Positions 48,826 through 56,845 of a stretch of 64,000 nucleotides of DNA are shown here, piece by piece. Below the pieces are notes generated by a model. That model ran no database searches, was not told the DNA's origin, and worked only from the letters and a program-made list of their open reading frames with translations. This DNA comes from Streptomyces griseoluteus (lineage in GTDB: Bacteria > Actinomycetota > Actinomycetes > Streptomycetales > Streptomycetaceae): assembly GCA_000717735.1 (NCBI GenBank), contig JOBE01000034.1, positions 1 to 64,000 on the forward strand, read 5' to 3'. The position numbers and the translations under genes were made by a program. Positions within the stretch are counted from its first letter, which is position 1. Each line of letters opens with the position of its first letter.

Positions 48826-49710
48826 TCATTTCCGGACGTTCCGCTTGAGGAAGTCGCCGATCAGCTCCGCGATCCGCGGGGCGTGGGTCTCCAGGGCGAA
48901 GTGGCCGGTGGGGAGGAGGTGGATCTCGGCGTCCGGGAGATCGCGGCGGAAGGCCTCGGCGCCGGCCGGGACGAAGACCTGGTCGCCCTCGCCCCAGACG
49001 GCGAGCAGGGGGACCCCGCTGGTGCGGAAGTACTCCTGGAAGGCGGGGTACAGGTCGAAGTTGGAGCCGTAGTCCGCGATCAGGCCGAGCTGGATCCCGT
49101 CCTGGCCCTCGCGGGCCATCAGGGCGGCGTCGTGGTGCCAGGCGTCGGGGCTGAGGAGCTCGCGGTACTCGGCGGGGACGCCCGTCTCGTACTGCCACCT
49201 GATGCCGTCGAGGGAGCGGATGGCGCGGACCGGCTCCTCGGTCTCGGGGGTGCGGTTCTCGATCAGGGCGAGGACCGGGGCCCAGGCCTCGGCGCCGAGG
49301 CCGTCGGTGTAGGCGTTGCCGTTCTGGGTGACGATCGCGGTGACGCGCTCGGGGTGGGCGAGCGCGAGGCGGAGGCCGATGGGGGCGCCGTAGTCCTGGA
49401 TGTAGAGCGCGTACCGGTCGAGTCCGAGCGCCTCGGTGAACTCGGCGGTGAGAGCCGCGAGTTCGGCGAAGGTGTAGTCGAACTCGGCGGCGGTGGGGGC
49501 GTCGCTGCGACCGAAGCCCAGGTGGTCGGGGGCGATCAGCCGGTAGCCCTGGCCGGCGAGCGGCGGGATCAGGTCGCGGAACATGTGCGAGCTGGTGGGG
49601 AAGCCGTGCAGGAGCAGGAGCACGGGGGCGTCGGCCGGCCCGGCCTCGCGGTAGGCGATCTGGTGGCCGCGGACGGCGACGGTGCGGTGGCGGGTCGGCA
49701 GTACGGACAT
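48826..49710 (-). CDS. alpha/beta hydrolase, epoxide hydrolase/haloalkane dehalogenase type
   Basis: 294-aa protein. The nucleophile elbow YIQDYGAPIG carries Asp instead of Ser, as in epoxide hydrolases and haloalkane dehalogenases. LLLHGFPTSS is the oxyanion loop, and the catalytic His is in LPTGHFALE; a cap domain lies between about 135 and 215. The substrate cannot be told. It is divergent from the AAC(2')-like gene. Its promoter has a consensus TTGACA and lies under a palindrome, so it is probably repressed until an inducer appears. Confidence 0.85.
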   Translation of the reverse strand: MSVLPTRHRTVAVRGHQIAYREAGPADAPVLLLLHGFPTSSHMFRDLIPPLAGQGYRLIAPDHLGFGRSDAPTAAEFDYTFAELAALTAEFTEALGLDRYALYIQDYGAPIGLRLALAHPERVTAIVTQNGNAYTDGLGAEAWAPVLALIENRTPETEEPVRAIRSLDGIRWQYETGVPAEYRELLSPDAWHHDAALMAREGQDGIQLGLIADYGSNFDLYPAFQEYFRTSGVPLLAVWGEGDQVFVPAGAEAFRRDLPDAEIHLLPTGHFALETHAPRIAELIGDFLKRNVRK

Positions 49711-49731
49711 CGTTCTAACCCCTTAAGTGCT

Positions 49732-49780
49732 GTTAGCTGGTTATGGGTCGAGCTAACCAGTCCCGTCTATAACCTGTCAA
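49732..49780 (-). promoter_or_regulatory. promoter and operator of the hydrolase gene
   Basis: On the minus strand TTGACA (49775-49780) and TTAGCT (49751-49756) are spaced 18 bases. The arms ctggtta (49737-49743) and taaccag (49754-49760), with nested gttagc (49732-49737) and gctaac (49752-49757), cover the -10. The region is visibly richer in A/T than its surroundings. Confidence 0.65.
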
Positions 49781-49820
49781 TGGCTCTTTAGCAGTTAGGT
49801 GAGTGTGGAAGGCTGGGCGC

Positions 49821-50357
49821 ATGACCGTGAGGATCGCGCACACCCATGAACTCGGGGCCGCTCGGCTCCGCTCCGTACGCGAGCTGCTCGACGCCGCCTT
49901 CGAGGGCGACTTCGGCGACGACGACTGGGACCACACCCTCGGAGGCGTCCACGCCTGGGTCGAGGACGAGCACGGCATGGCCGCCCACGGCGCCGTCGTG
50001 ATGCGGCGGGCTCTCCATCGCGGCCGCTCGCACCGCGTCGGATACGTCGAAGGGGTCGCCGTACGGGCCGGTCTCAGGCGGCGGGGGCTCGGCGGGGCGG
50101 TCATGGCCGAGCTGGAACGGGTCATCGACGGGGCGTACGTGTTCGGGGCCCTCGGCGCGACGGACGACGGGGCCGCGCTCTACCGGGCGCGCGGCTGGCA
50201 CGTCTGGGAGGGGCGCCTCGAAGCGCTCGGCCCCGAGGGGCTCGTCCATCTCGCGGAGGAGGAGGGCTTCGTCCTCCTGCGCCCGGCGGCAGGCCGTGAA
50301 CTGCCGGACCCCGCCGCCCCGCTGGTCTTCGACTGGCGCGACGGCGACGTGATGTGA
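49821..50357 (+). CDS. AAC(2')-like GNAT acetyltransferase
   Basis: 178-aa acetyltransferase resembling the aminoglycoside 2'-N-acetyltransferases of mycobacteria and Providencia. Shared landmarks are AFEGDFGDDDWDHTLGG, HRVGYVEGVAVRAGLRRRGL (the acetyl-CoA loop) and the C-terminal DWRDGDVM. Family members acetylate aminoglycosides and may also act on cell-wall or thiol substrates, so resistance is possible but not shown. ATG 49821 follows GGAAGG. The start region is shared with the divergent hydrolase promoter. Confidence 0.8.
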   Translation: MTVRIAHTHELGAARLRSVRELLDAAFEGDFGDDDWDHTLGGVHAWVEDEHGMAAHGAVVMRRALHRGRSHRVGYVEGVAVRAGLRRRGLGGAVMAELERVIDGAYVFGALGATDDGAALYRARGWHVWEGRLEALGPEGLVHLAEEEGFVLLRPAAGRELPDPAAPLVFDWRDGDVM

Positions 50358-50364
50358 GGGAGCG

Positions 50365-51147
50365 TCAGCCCTCGCCCCTGCGTGGGTGTCGGCCGTCGCC
50401 GCGTCGTCGTGCGGCCTCGCGGTCCCGGTGGACGTGGCCCTTGTCCGTCTCCAGCTTCGCCGTGTACGTCGCGCCGATCGCCCAGCCGACGCCGAGCAGC
50501 GCGATCGTGTACCCCGGAAGCCCGAGGCCCGTCAGGGACACCCCCACCATGCCGAGCAGGGCCAGCACCCAGATCACCAGCGCCACCTTGCCCCGGGCGC
50601 CGAGGAACAGCCACCCGCGCGGTCGGGCGGGCAGTGCCTCCAGGCCCCCTTCGGGGCCGGCGGTCGCCGCCTTCGGGCGCTTGAAGTAGCCGTACATCAT
50701 CCACTCGCCGCACAGCTCCCAGCCCTCGGGCTCGAGCTCGCCGAGGACCCGCTCGCGGCGCCCGCCCTTGAGGACCTCGCGGCGGTACTCCCAGCGCAGC
50801 GCCGCCCCGGGGGCCCGGCGGCAGACGAACCGCCCGATCGCGTCGAGCGACTCCACCTCCCAGCCCTGGTCGCCGTGGACGGCCAGCATCCGCCGGTCGT
50901 TGAAGAGGTCGGCGGTCCAGGTCCAGCTCTCCGCCGCGTCGTCCGGCTCGCCCGGCGGCGGCACGAGCCCGCCGAGCTGGGCGGCGAAGGCGGCGGCGGG
51001 GCCGAACTCCTCCTCGGGGCCCGTCCCGGACTCGGCGAGGTGGGTGCGCAGGTCCTCCACGGTGGCGGCGATCTGCTCGTCCGGCACGCCCGAGGCGCGC
51101 AGCGTGTCGGCGAGCGTGGCGAAGTAGCGGTCGGAGTCCTCGGTCAT
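50365..51147 (-). CDS. membrane protein coupled to a PadR regulator (HAAS-like)
   Basis: 260-aa protein. The N-terminal 60 residues (SDRYFATLADTLRASGVPDE) form a helical domain like the HAAS/DUF1700 domains often encoded next to PadR genes. A soluble middle part with Trp-rich segments follows, then two helices (about residues 190-230) and a basic tail. The start overlaps the PadR stop as ATGA, so translation is coupled. It may be an anti-regulator or target of the PadR protein; no enzymatic motif is seen. Confidence 0.75.
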   Translation of the reverse strand: MTEDSDRYFATLADTLRASGVPDEQIAATVEDLRTHLAESGTGPEEEFGPAAAFAAQLGGLVPPPGEPDDAAESWTWTADLFNDRRMLAVHGDQGWEVESLDAIGRFVCRRAPGAALRWEYRREVLKGGRRERVLGELEPEGWELCGEWMMYGYFKRPKAATAGPEGGLEALPARPRGWLFLGARGKVALVIWVLALLGMVGVSLTGLGLPGYTIALLGVGWAIGATYTAKLETDKGHVHRDREAARRRGDGRHPRRGEG

Positions 51148-51485
51148 GTCGTGCTTCCCCCTGGGTGGAGCGTGGTCTCGACGGCGCGGTGGAAGCGCAG
51201 CCAGTCGCGGCTCTCGGCGGCGAGGTGTTCGCGCCCTTGTGCGGTGAGCCGGTAGTAGCGGCGTCCGGGGCCGCGCTCGGCGGCCCGGAACTCGGCCTCC
51301 ACTAGACCGGCTTCCTCCAGGCGGTTCAGTACGGGGTACAGCGTCCCGCCCTTGATCTCGCCGAGTCCCGCCTCCGCGAGCGCCTTGGCGATCTCGTACC
51401 CGTAGCTCTCTCCGTCGGTCAGGCGGGAGAGGACGAGCAGGTCGAGGACTCCCTTGAGCCAGCTGGATCTGCGGTCTGCGGCCAT
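51144..51485 (-). CDS. PadR-family transcriptional regulator
   Basis: 113-aa winged-helix repressor of the short PadR subfamily. The core LKGVLDLLVLSRLTDGESYG, then IKGGTLYPVLNRLEEAGLV and RRYYRLTAQGREHL are diagnostic. It is the first gene of a two-gene unit and has a palindrome next to its start that is probably its own operator. Confidence 0.9.
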   Translation of the reverse strand: MAADRRSSWLKGVLDLLVLSRLTDGESYGYEIAKALAEAGLGEIKGGTLYPVLNRLEEAGLVEAEFRAAERGPGRRYYRLTAQGREHLAAESRDWLRFHRAVETTLHPGGSTT

Positions 51486-51492
51486 GGACGTA

Positions 51493-51520
51493 TTGCATCA
51501 CCAGCTAGGTAGGAATGCAA
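51493..51520. promoter_or_regulatory. candidate PadR operator
   Basis: ttgcat (51493-51498) and atgcaa (51515-51520) are perfect arms 16 bases apart, starting eight bases before the PadR ATG. The A/T-rich half-sites stand out from the local sequence. The following 237 bases to 51757 hold no gene; they contain a tccta/tagga repeat at 51611-51626. Confidence 0.5.
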
Positions 51521-51757
51521 GCTAGATAGACACGCCGTGACAGCGCCACACTCGGGTCGTCTCAGATAGTAGGAAGTCCGAGTAACTGTGGAGACAGATG
51601 CGCGTTCCTGTCCTAGCTTTGTAGGAGCCGAACGTCCCGCTCCATCGAGCGCAGGGCGGACGCGAGCGCGACGCCCCGAGCAGGCAACCCCTGCGGCCGC
51701 GCTCCCCGCCCCTTCCGGCGCCTTCGATCACCACTGATCTCGAGGAGTCGATCCCCC

Positions 51758-51889
51758 ATGGCCGCTCAGACCGCCCCCCGCGTCCGCCACTCCGTCCACC
51801 GCCCCAGCGACGAGGCCCGCCAGAACGCCGCCGCCGCCCTCCAGCGAGCCCTCGACCGCCGTGACAACGGCGGCTCCACCGGGCACTGA
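51758..51889 (+). CDS. 43-aa conserved-looking small protein
   Basis: A short frame beginning MAAQTAPRVRHSVHRPSDEA and ending in an alanine-rich, then basic helix (AAALQRALDRRDNGG) with TGA at 51887-51889. GAGGAG lies about ten bases before the ATG. The coding pattern (third-position G/C) is as in neighbours. I recall close relatives upstream of leuB in other streptomycetes. Function unknown; the amphipathic helix suggests a binding protein or peptide. Confidence 0.6.
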   Translation: MAAQTAPRVRHSVHRPSDEARQNAAAALQRALDRRDNGGSTGH

Positions 51890-51958
51890 GGCACACCCGT
51901 CCGACATGGCGGTTCGTCCACATGATGGACGGAGCGTGTCAGACGATGGGACGAAGAG

Positions 51959-51964
51959 TAGGGT
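51959..51964 (+). promoter_or_regulatory. -10 box of leuB (leaderless)
   Basis: TAGGGT ends six bases before ATG 51971. A weak -35-like TGTCAG lies near 51937. No leader peptide or attenuator is visible, unlike ilvB and cimA. Confidence 0.5.
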
Positions 51965-51970
51965 GCCGAC

Positions 51971-53011
51971 ATGTCTCACAGCATCAATCTCGCAGTCATT
52001 CCCGGCGACGGCATCGGCCAGGAGGTCGTGGCCCAGGGCCTCAAGATCCTCTCGGCCGTCCTTCCCCAGGACGTGAAGCTGGAGACCGAGGAGTACGACT
52101 TCGGCGCCAAGCGCTACCACGCCACCGGTGAGACCCTCACCGACGCCGACCTCGACTCCCTCAAGAAGCACGACGCCATCCTGCTGGGCGCCATCGGTGA
52201 CCCGTCGGTGCCCTCCGGCGTCCTGGAGCGCGGATTCCTCCTGAAGCTCCGCTTCGCCTTCGACCACCACGTGAACCTGCGTCCCTCGAAGCTGCTCCCC
52301 GGCGTCGCCACCCCGCTCGCCGGGCAGCCCGAGATCGACTTCGTCGTGGTCCGCGAGGGCACCGAGGGCCCGTACACCGGCAACGGCGGCACCATCCGCA
52401 AGGGCACCCCGCACGAGGTCGCCACCGAGGTCTCGGTCAACACCGCCTTCGGTGTCGAGCGGGTCGTCAGGGACGCCTTCGCCCGTGCCCAGGCCCGTCC
52501 GCGCAAGAAGCTGACGCTGGTCCACAAGAACAACGTGCTGACCTTCGCCGGCCACCTCTGGACGAACATCTTCAACCGGGTCGCCCAGGAGTTCCCCGAG
52601 GTCACCACCGACTACCTGCACGTCGACGCCGCGACGATCTTCCTCGTCACCGACCCGGCCCGCTTCGACGTGATCGTCACCGACAACCTCTTCGGCGACA
52701 TCATCACCGACCTCGCCGCGGCCGTCTCCGGCGGCATCGGCGTCGCCGCCTCCGGCAACATCAACCCGAGCGGCGAGTTCCCGTCCATGTTCGAGCCGGT
52801 CCACGGCTCCGCGCCGGACATCGCGGGCCAGGGCAAGGCCGACCCCACGGCCACCGTCCTCTCCGTCGCCCTCCTGCTGCGCCACCTCGGCTACGAGACC
52901 GAGGCCGCCCGGGTCGAGAAGGCCGTCGCGGCCGACCTCACCGAGCGTGGCGACGCCGTCCGCACGACGGACGAGATCGGCGACGCGCTCGCCGCGCGAG
53001 TAGCGAGCTGA
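51971..53011 (+). CDS. leuB: 3-isopropylmalate dehydrogenase
   Basis: 346-aa NAD-dependent decarboxylating dehydrogenase, the third step of leucine synthesis. Motifs: [10 protein letters not shown] at the N terminus, substrate loop [23 protein letters not shown], and the metal/cofactor segments [10 protein letters not shown] and [19 protein letters not shown]. The length is that of the actinobacterial LeuB type. It has its own leaderless promoter and a hairpin behind it. Confidence 0.95.
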   Translation: MSHSINLAVIPGDGIGQEVVAQGLKILSAVLPQDVKLETEEYDFGAKRYHATGETLTDADLDSLKKHDAILLGAIGDPSVPSGVLERGFLLKLRFAFDHHVNLRPSKLLPGVATPLAGQPEIDFVVVREGTEGPYTGNGGTIRKGTPHEVATEVSVNTAFGVERVVRDAFARAQARPRKKLTLVHKNNVLTFAGHLWTNIFNRVAQEFPEVTTDYLHVDAATIFLVTDPARFDVIVTDNLFGDIITDLAAAVSGGIGVAASGNINPSGEFPSMFEPVHGSAPDIAGQGKADPTATVLSVALLLRHLGYETEAARVEKAVAADLTERGDAVRTTDEIGDALAARVAS

Positions 53012-53035
53012 CCCGCGCCGACTGACTTCTGACAG

Positions 53036-53069
53036 CAGCCGCCGGGTCGCAACCTGCGCCCGGCGGCTG
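53036..53069 (+). terminator. leuB terminator
   Basis: cagccgccggg (53036-53046) and cccggcggctg (53059-53069) form a perfect 11-bp stem with a 12-base loop, no T tract. Confidence 0.7.
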
Positions 53070-53214
53070 TACCTGTGCGGCCGCAGGGTGCCACCATCGA
53101 ACCCTGGACCGCGTTCACCCGTTCCGTACACCGGTCCCCGCGAGCGATAATCGGACGTGGGGCCGTGCCATACGGGCATGCTCGGACGTCCACACGATCA
53201 TGGACTTCGGTCGA

Positions 53215-53242
53215 TGACGGAGGCGTGACGCGGTCCTACACA
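53215..53242 (+). promoter_or_regulatory. candidate ilvE promoter
   Basis: TGACGG (53215-53220), a 16-base spacer and TACACA (53237-53242) lie 25 bases before the ilvE ATG, with GAAGGA as ribosome site. Two cggacgt half-repeats lie further upstream (about 53152 and 53183). Confidence 0.4.
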
Positions 53243-53267
53243 CACAACCGGTGAAGGACACGCACTC

Positions 53268-54374
53268 ATGACGACGCCCACGATCGAGCTCAAGCCCTCC
53301 TCCAGCCCGCTGTCCGACGCGGAGCGCGAGGCGATCCTGGCCAACCCCGGATTCGGCCGCCACTTCACCGACCACATGGTCACCATCCGGTGGACCGAGG
53401 GCCGCGGCTGGCACGACGGTCAGCTCGTGCCGTACGGCCCGCTGCATCTGGATCCGGCCACGAACGTCCTGCACTACGCGCAGGAGATCTTCGAGGGCCT
53501 CAAGGCCTACCGCCGCCCCGACGGCTCGGTCGCCAGCTTCCGCCCGGACGCCAACGCCCGCCGCTTCCAGGCCTCCGCCCATCGCCTGGCCATGCCGGAG
53601 CTGCCCGTCGAGACCTTCGTCGCGGCCTGTGACGCACTCGTCCAGCAGGACAAGGCGTGGGTCCCGGCGCACGGCGGCGAGGCCTCGCTCTACCTGCGCC
53701 CGTTCATGATCGCGACCGAGGTCGGCCTCGGTGTCCGCCCGGCCAACGAGTACCTCTTCGTGGTCATCGCCTCCCCGGCCGGTCCGTACTTCCCCGGCGG
53801 CGTGAAGCCCGTCTCCATCTGGCTCTCGGAGAACCGCGTCCGCGCCGTCCCCGGCGGCGTCGGCGACGCCAAGACCGGCGGCAACTACGCGGCCTCCCTG
53901 CTCGCGCAGGCCGAGGCGGCGGCGAAGGGCTGCGACCAGGTCGCCTACCTCGACGCCGTGGAGCACAAGTGGGTCGAGGAGCTCGGCGGCATGAACCTGT
54001 ACTTCGTGTACGGGGCTGAGTCCAATGAGAAGCCCAAGCTGGTCACCCCCACCCTCACCGGTTCGCTGCTCGCCGGCATCACCCGTGACTCGCTGCTCAA
54101 GCTCGCCGCGGACCTCGGCCTGGAGCCGGAGGAGGGCCGCGTCTCCATCGACCAGTGGCAGGCCGACAGCGCGAACGGCACCCTGACCGAGGTCTTCGCC
54201 TGCGGCACCGCCGCCGTGATCACCCCGGTCGGCACGGTCAAGTCCGAGCGGGGCGAGTGGCAGCAGTCGGGCGGCGAGCCCGGCGAGGTCACGATGAAGC
54301 TGCGCGAGGCGCTGCTCGCCATCCAGACGGGCAAGTCCGAGGACGTCCACGGCTGGATGCACGAGCTGGGTTAG
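53268..54374 (+). CDS. ilvE: branched-chain amino acid aminotransferase
   Basis: 368-aa fold-type IV PLP aminotransferase for the last step of leucine, isoleucine and valine synthesis. The PLP lysine is Lys202 in [11 protein letters not shown]. Further landmarks are [20 protein letters not shown] [34 protein letters not shown] and [13 protein letters not shown]. The length is normal. Its TAG stop is the first part of palindromic copy B. Confidence 0.95.
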   Translation: MTTPTIELKPSSSPLSDAEREAILANPGFGRHFTDHMVTIRWTEGRGWHDGQLVPYGPLHLDPATNVLHYAQEIFEGLKAYRRPDGSVASFRPDANARRFQASAHRLAMPELPVETFVAACDALVQQDKAWVPAHGGEASLYLRPFMIATEVGLGVRPANEYLFVVIASPAGPYFPGGVKPVSIWLSENRVRAVPGGVGDAKTGGNYAASLLAQAEAAAKGCDQVAYLDAVEHKWVEELGGMNLYFVYGAESNEKPKLVTPTLTGSLLAGITRDSLLKLAADLGLEPEEGRVSIDQWQADSANGTLTEVFACGTAAVITPVGTVKSERGEWQQSGGEPGEVTMKLREALLAIQTGKSEDVHGWMHELG

Positions 54375-54570
54375 GGCGTATCCGGCGGATCAGGGTCGGA
54401 CAGGCCGCGGCGTCTGGTGCATGGGGTCTCCCCAGGCCCGCAGGGCCCAGGGGACGCCTCGCAAGGCGCCGGAGCGTCCTCATAGCGGAGCTGTGCGGAC
54501 GTTTCGGCAACGCGGCGAGGTGCCGTGCCAGGCGTCGCGACCCCGGCCCCGATCCGCCGGACACGCCCTA
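54372..54570. repeat. dispersed palindromic element, copy B
   Basis: Terminal inverted repeats of 20 bp (54372-54391 against 54551-54570, 19 of 20 matching) that begin TAGGGCGTATCCGGCGGATC. The element includes the ilvE stop codon and ends four bases before the stop of the convergent permease gene. It shares ctggtgc, cgcaaggcg and caacgcggcgag (54508-54519) with copy A. An extra internal G/C hairpin (about 54427-54460) is absent from copy A. Confidence 0.85.
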
Positions 54571-54574
54571 GTCG

Positions 54575-56002
54575 CTACTCCGTAGCCGCCAGGGCTTCCG
54601 GGGCCGTCGCAGTGACGGTCGTGGGAGCCCTGTTCGGCGTCAGTACGGCGTACAGCGCGCCGCCCACGATCCCCGACACCACGAAGCTGCAGTCGATCCC
54701 GCCCGTCAGGGCGAGCAGCGGTCCCTCGTAGAGGGGCGTCGACACCGAGGCCAGGCCGGCCGCCGCGCCGATCGCCCAGGACGCGGTGGCGCGCGGGTGC
54801 CAGCCCGCCGAGAACCAGTAGATCCCGCCGCGCGCACGGCGGTTGTAGACCTGGAGCGCCTCCGGGTCGTACGCGCCCCCGCAGCGCGCGTGCCCGATCA
54901 GGGTGATCACCGCCCACGGGGTGCCGATCGCGGTGAGCAGCAGGACGAACGAGGTCATCGCGGTCTGCGCGTCCGAGGCGAAGTGGCCGAGGAAGACGAA
55001 GCCGGTGGCGACCGCCGCGACCACCAGGGTGGCGCGGGCCCGGGTGGCCTTCGGCAGGATCGCGTCCAGGTCGAGCCCCATCGAGTACAGCATCAGACCG
55101 GCGTTGCCGACGGAGCCCGCGGTGGCCGCGATCAGCAGCGGGGCCAGGTACCAGACGGGCGAGGCGGCGACGAGCGGCCCCGCGTAGTCGAGCGATCCGC
55201 GGGCGGCGAGCGCCGTGAACGTACCGAAGAGCTGGGGGATCAGGAGGCCGACGACCAGGCCGAGACAGGTGGCCCGCAGGACCGTGCGGGAGCTGTGCCG
55301 CTCGGGGGAGACGTACCGGGTGTAGTCGCCGAGCAGGGTGATGAAGGCGACCGGTCCGCTGAGGCCGGCCGCGACGGCGGAGAGCAGCCAGGTGGGCCAG
55401 AACGAGCCGAGCAGGTACGGGGTGTCCGGCACCGCCGCCGTGGTGAAGTCACCGGCGTAGGCGACGACTCCGAGGGCGAGGAGCGCGGTCATGCCGAAGG
55501 CGAGGGCCTTGCTCAGCTTGAGCAGCAGCCGGTAGCCGTACACCGCGCCGACCACCGTGCAGGCGGCGAGCAGCGCGTACACGACGGCGTGGGTGGCGTC
55601 GCCGGTCGGCAGGCCGGTGAGCCGGGCGAGCGTCCCCACCATCACGTCGCCGCCGATCCAGAGGGTCAGCGCGGTGTAGCCCAGCGAGAGCAGCAGTCCG
55701 ACCACGGAGCCGACGAGCCGGCCCCGGACGCCGAAGAAGGCGCCGGAGGAGGTGGAGAGGTTGGTCGCGGTACGGAGCGAGACGAGCGCGAGCGGGGCGG
55801 TGACGGCGACGCCGACGAGGGTGCCGGCGACGACGGAGGCGACCGAGGCCCAGAGGCCGAGGCCGAAGGAGACGGGGAGCCAGCCGAAGACGATCACCCC
55901 CAGGCAGAGGTTGGATCCGAGCAGGATCGAGACGAGATCGCGGGGGCCGCTGGTGCGTTCCGCCTCGGGGACGGTGTCGACTCCGCGCTGTTCTATCGGC
56001 AT
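54575..56002 (-). CDS. NCS1-family nucleobase/ureide permease
   Basis: 475-aa membrane protein with about 12 helices, of the purine-cytosine permease (NCS1) family. Members import cytosine, uracil, allantoin, hydantoins or thiamine with H+ or Na+. Features include GVIVFGWLPVSFGLG in the first helix, FFGVRGRLVGSVVG and SGPVAFITLLGDYTRY. The start ATG 56002 follows CAGGAG. It is divergent from the urease-like genes, with paired operators between them, so its substrate is probably what those enzymes act on. Confidence 0.87.
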   Translation of the reverse strand: MPIEQRGVDTVPEAERTSGPRDLVSILLGSNLCLGVIVFGWLPVSFGLGLWASVASVVAGTLVGVAVTAPLALVSLRTATNLSTSSGAFFGVRGRLVGSVVGLLLSLGYTALTLWIGGDVMVGTLARLTGLPTGDATHAVVYALLAACTVVGAVYGYRLLLKLSKALAFGMTALLALGVVAYAGDFTTAAVPDTPYLLGSFWPTWLLSAVAAGLSGPVAFITLLGDYTRYVSPERHSSRTVLRATCLGLVVGLLIPQLFGTFTALAARGSLDYAGPLVAASPVWYLAPLLIAATAGSVGNAGLMLYSMGLDLDAILPKATRARATLVVAAVATGFVFLGHFASDAQTAMTSFVLLLTAIGTPWAVITLIGHARCGGAYDPEALQVYNRRARGGIYWFSAGWHPRATASWAIGAAAGLASVSTPLYEGPLLALTGGIDCSFVVSGIVGGALYAVLTPNRAPTTVTATAPEALAATE

Positions 56003-56045
56003 GGGGACTCCTGGGGACGGGAGCGGCGGGGCTGGGGGGTGACAG

Positions 56046-56064
56046 ATTTAGAGTGACACTCAAT
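56046..56064. promoter_or_regulatory. operator copy 1 of the urease-like/permease region
   Basis: atttagagtgacactcaat: perfect gagtg-a-cactc core with A/T flanks, on the permease side of the divergent gap. Confidence 0.8.
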
Positions 56065-56113
56065 GTGACCTGAGTCCGCTGGCGAGTCAATGCTTGGATC
56101 CCCGCGTCTCAAC

Positions 56114-56133
56114 ATTTAGAGTGTCACTCAAAT
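56114..56133. promoter_or_regulatory. operator copy 2 of the urease-like/permease region
   Basis: atttagagtgtcactcaaat: the same sequence as copy 1 but for the central base and one end base, 68 bases away and just before the ribosome site AGGAGG of ureAB. Two near-identical palindromes in one divergent promoter point to a shared dimeric repressor, perhaps the TetR protein encoded at 59593. Confidence 0.85.
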
Positions 56134-56149
56134 AGGAGGTGTTTCGGAC

Positions 56150-56845
56150 GTGCGACTGACCCCCACGGAACGCGACCGGCTGCTGCTCTTCGGCGCCGCC
56201 GAGCTCGCCCGTGCCCGCCGGGCCCGGGGCCTGCGGCTCAATGTCCCCGAGGCGACCGCGCTCATCGCGGACACGGTCTGCGAGGCCGCCCGCGACGGCA
56301 AGCGACTCGCCGAGGCGATCGAGGCCGCCCGCTCGGTCCTCGGCCCCGCCGACGTCCTCCCCGGCGTCGCCGACGTGGTCACCGAGGTCCATGTCGAAGC
56401 CGTCTTCGACGACGGCTCGCGGCTCGCGGTCGTCTCCGACCCCATCGGCGGCGGCGGCCTCGGCCCGGCGGCGCCCGGCGCGCTGCTGCCCGGCCCCGGA
56501 CACCCGGAGACCGAGCCAGCGCTCACCCTGCCGGTACGGAACGCGGCCACCGTCCCCGTGAGCGTCACCTCCCACTTCCACTTCTTCGAGGCCAACCCGC
56601 GCCTCGACTTCGACCGGGACGCCGCCTACGGCATGCGGCTCGCCATCCCGGCCGGGGCCTCCTTCCGCTTCGACCCGGGCGGCGAGGCCGAAGTCCCGCT
56701 CGTACCGATCGGCGGCGCCCGCGTCGCCATCGGCTTCGCGGGCCTGGTCGACGGCCCGCTGGACGCGCCCGGCGCGAAGGAAGAGGCCCTGCGCAGGGCG
56801 CGGGCGTGCGGCTACCTGGGTACCGAGAGCGGAGACGACGTCTGA
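56150..56845 (+). CDS. urease gamma-beta fusion subunit (UreAB-like)
   Basis: 231-aa fusion. Residues 1-100 match urease gamma (LTPTERDRLLLFGAAELARA, LNVPEATALIAD, EAARDGK), and about 105-220 match urease beta (PVRNAATVPVSVTSHFHFFEAN, MRLAIPAGASFRFDPGG). Gly/Pro-rich residues join them. GTG 56150 follows AGGAGG. The stop overlaps the ureC ATG by one base (TGATG). None of the usual nickel-insertion genes ureD, E, F or G is in the window. Confidence 0.88.
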   Translation: MRLTPTERDRLLLFGAAELARARRARGLRLNVPEATALIADTVCEAARDGKRLAEAIEAARSVLGPADVLPGVADVVTEVHVEAVFDDGSRLAVVSDPIGGGGLGPAAPGALLPGPGHPETEPALTLPVRNAATVPVSVTSHFHFFEANPRLDFDRDAAYGMRLAIPAGASFRFDPGGEAEVPLVPIGGARVAIGFAGLVDGPLDAPGAKEEALRRARACGYLGTESGDDV

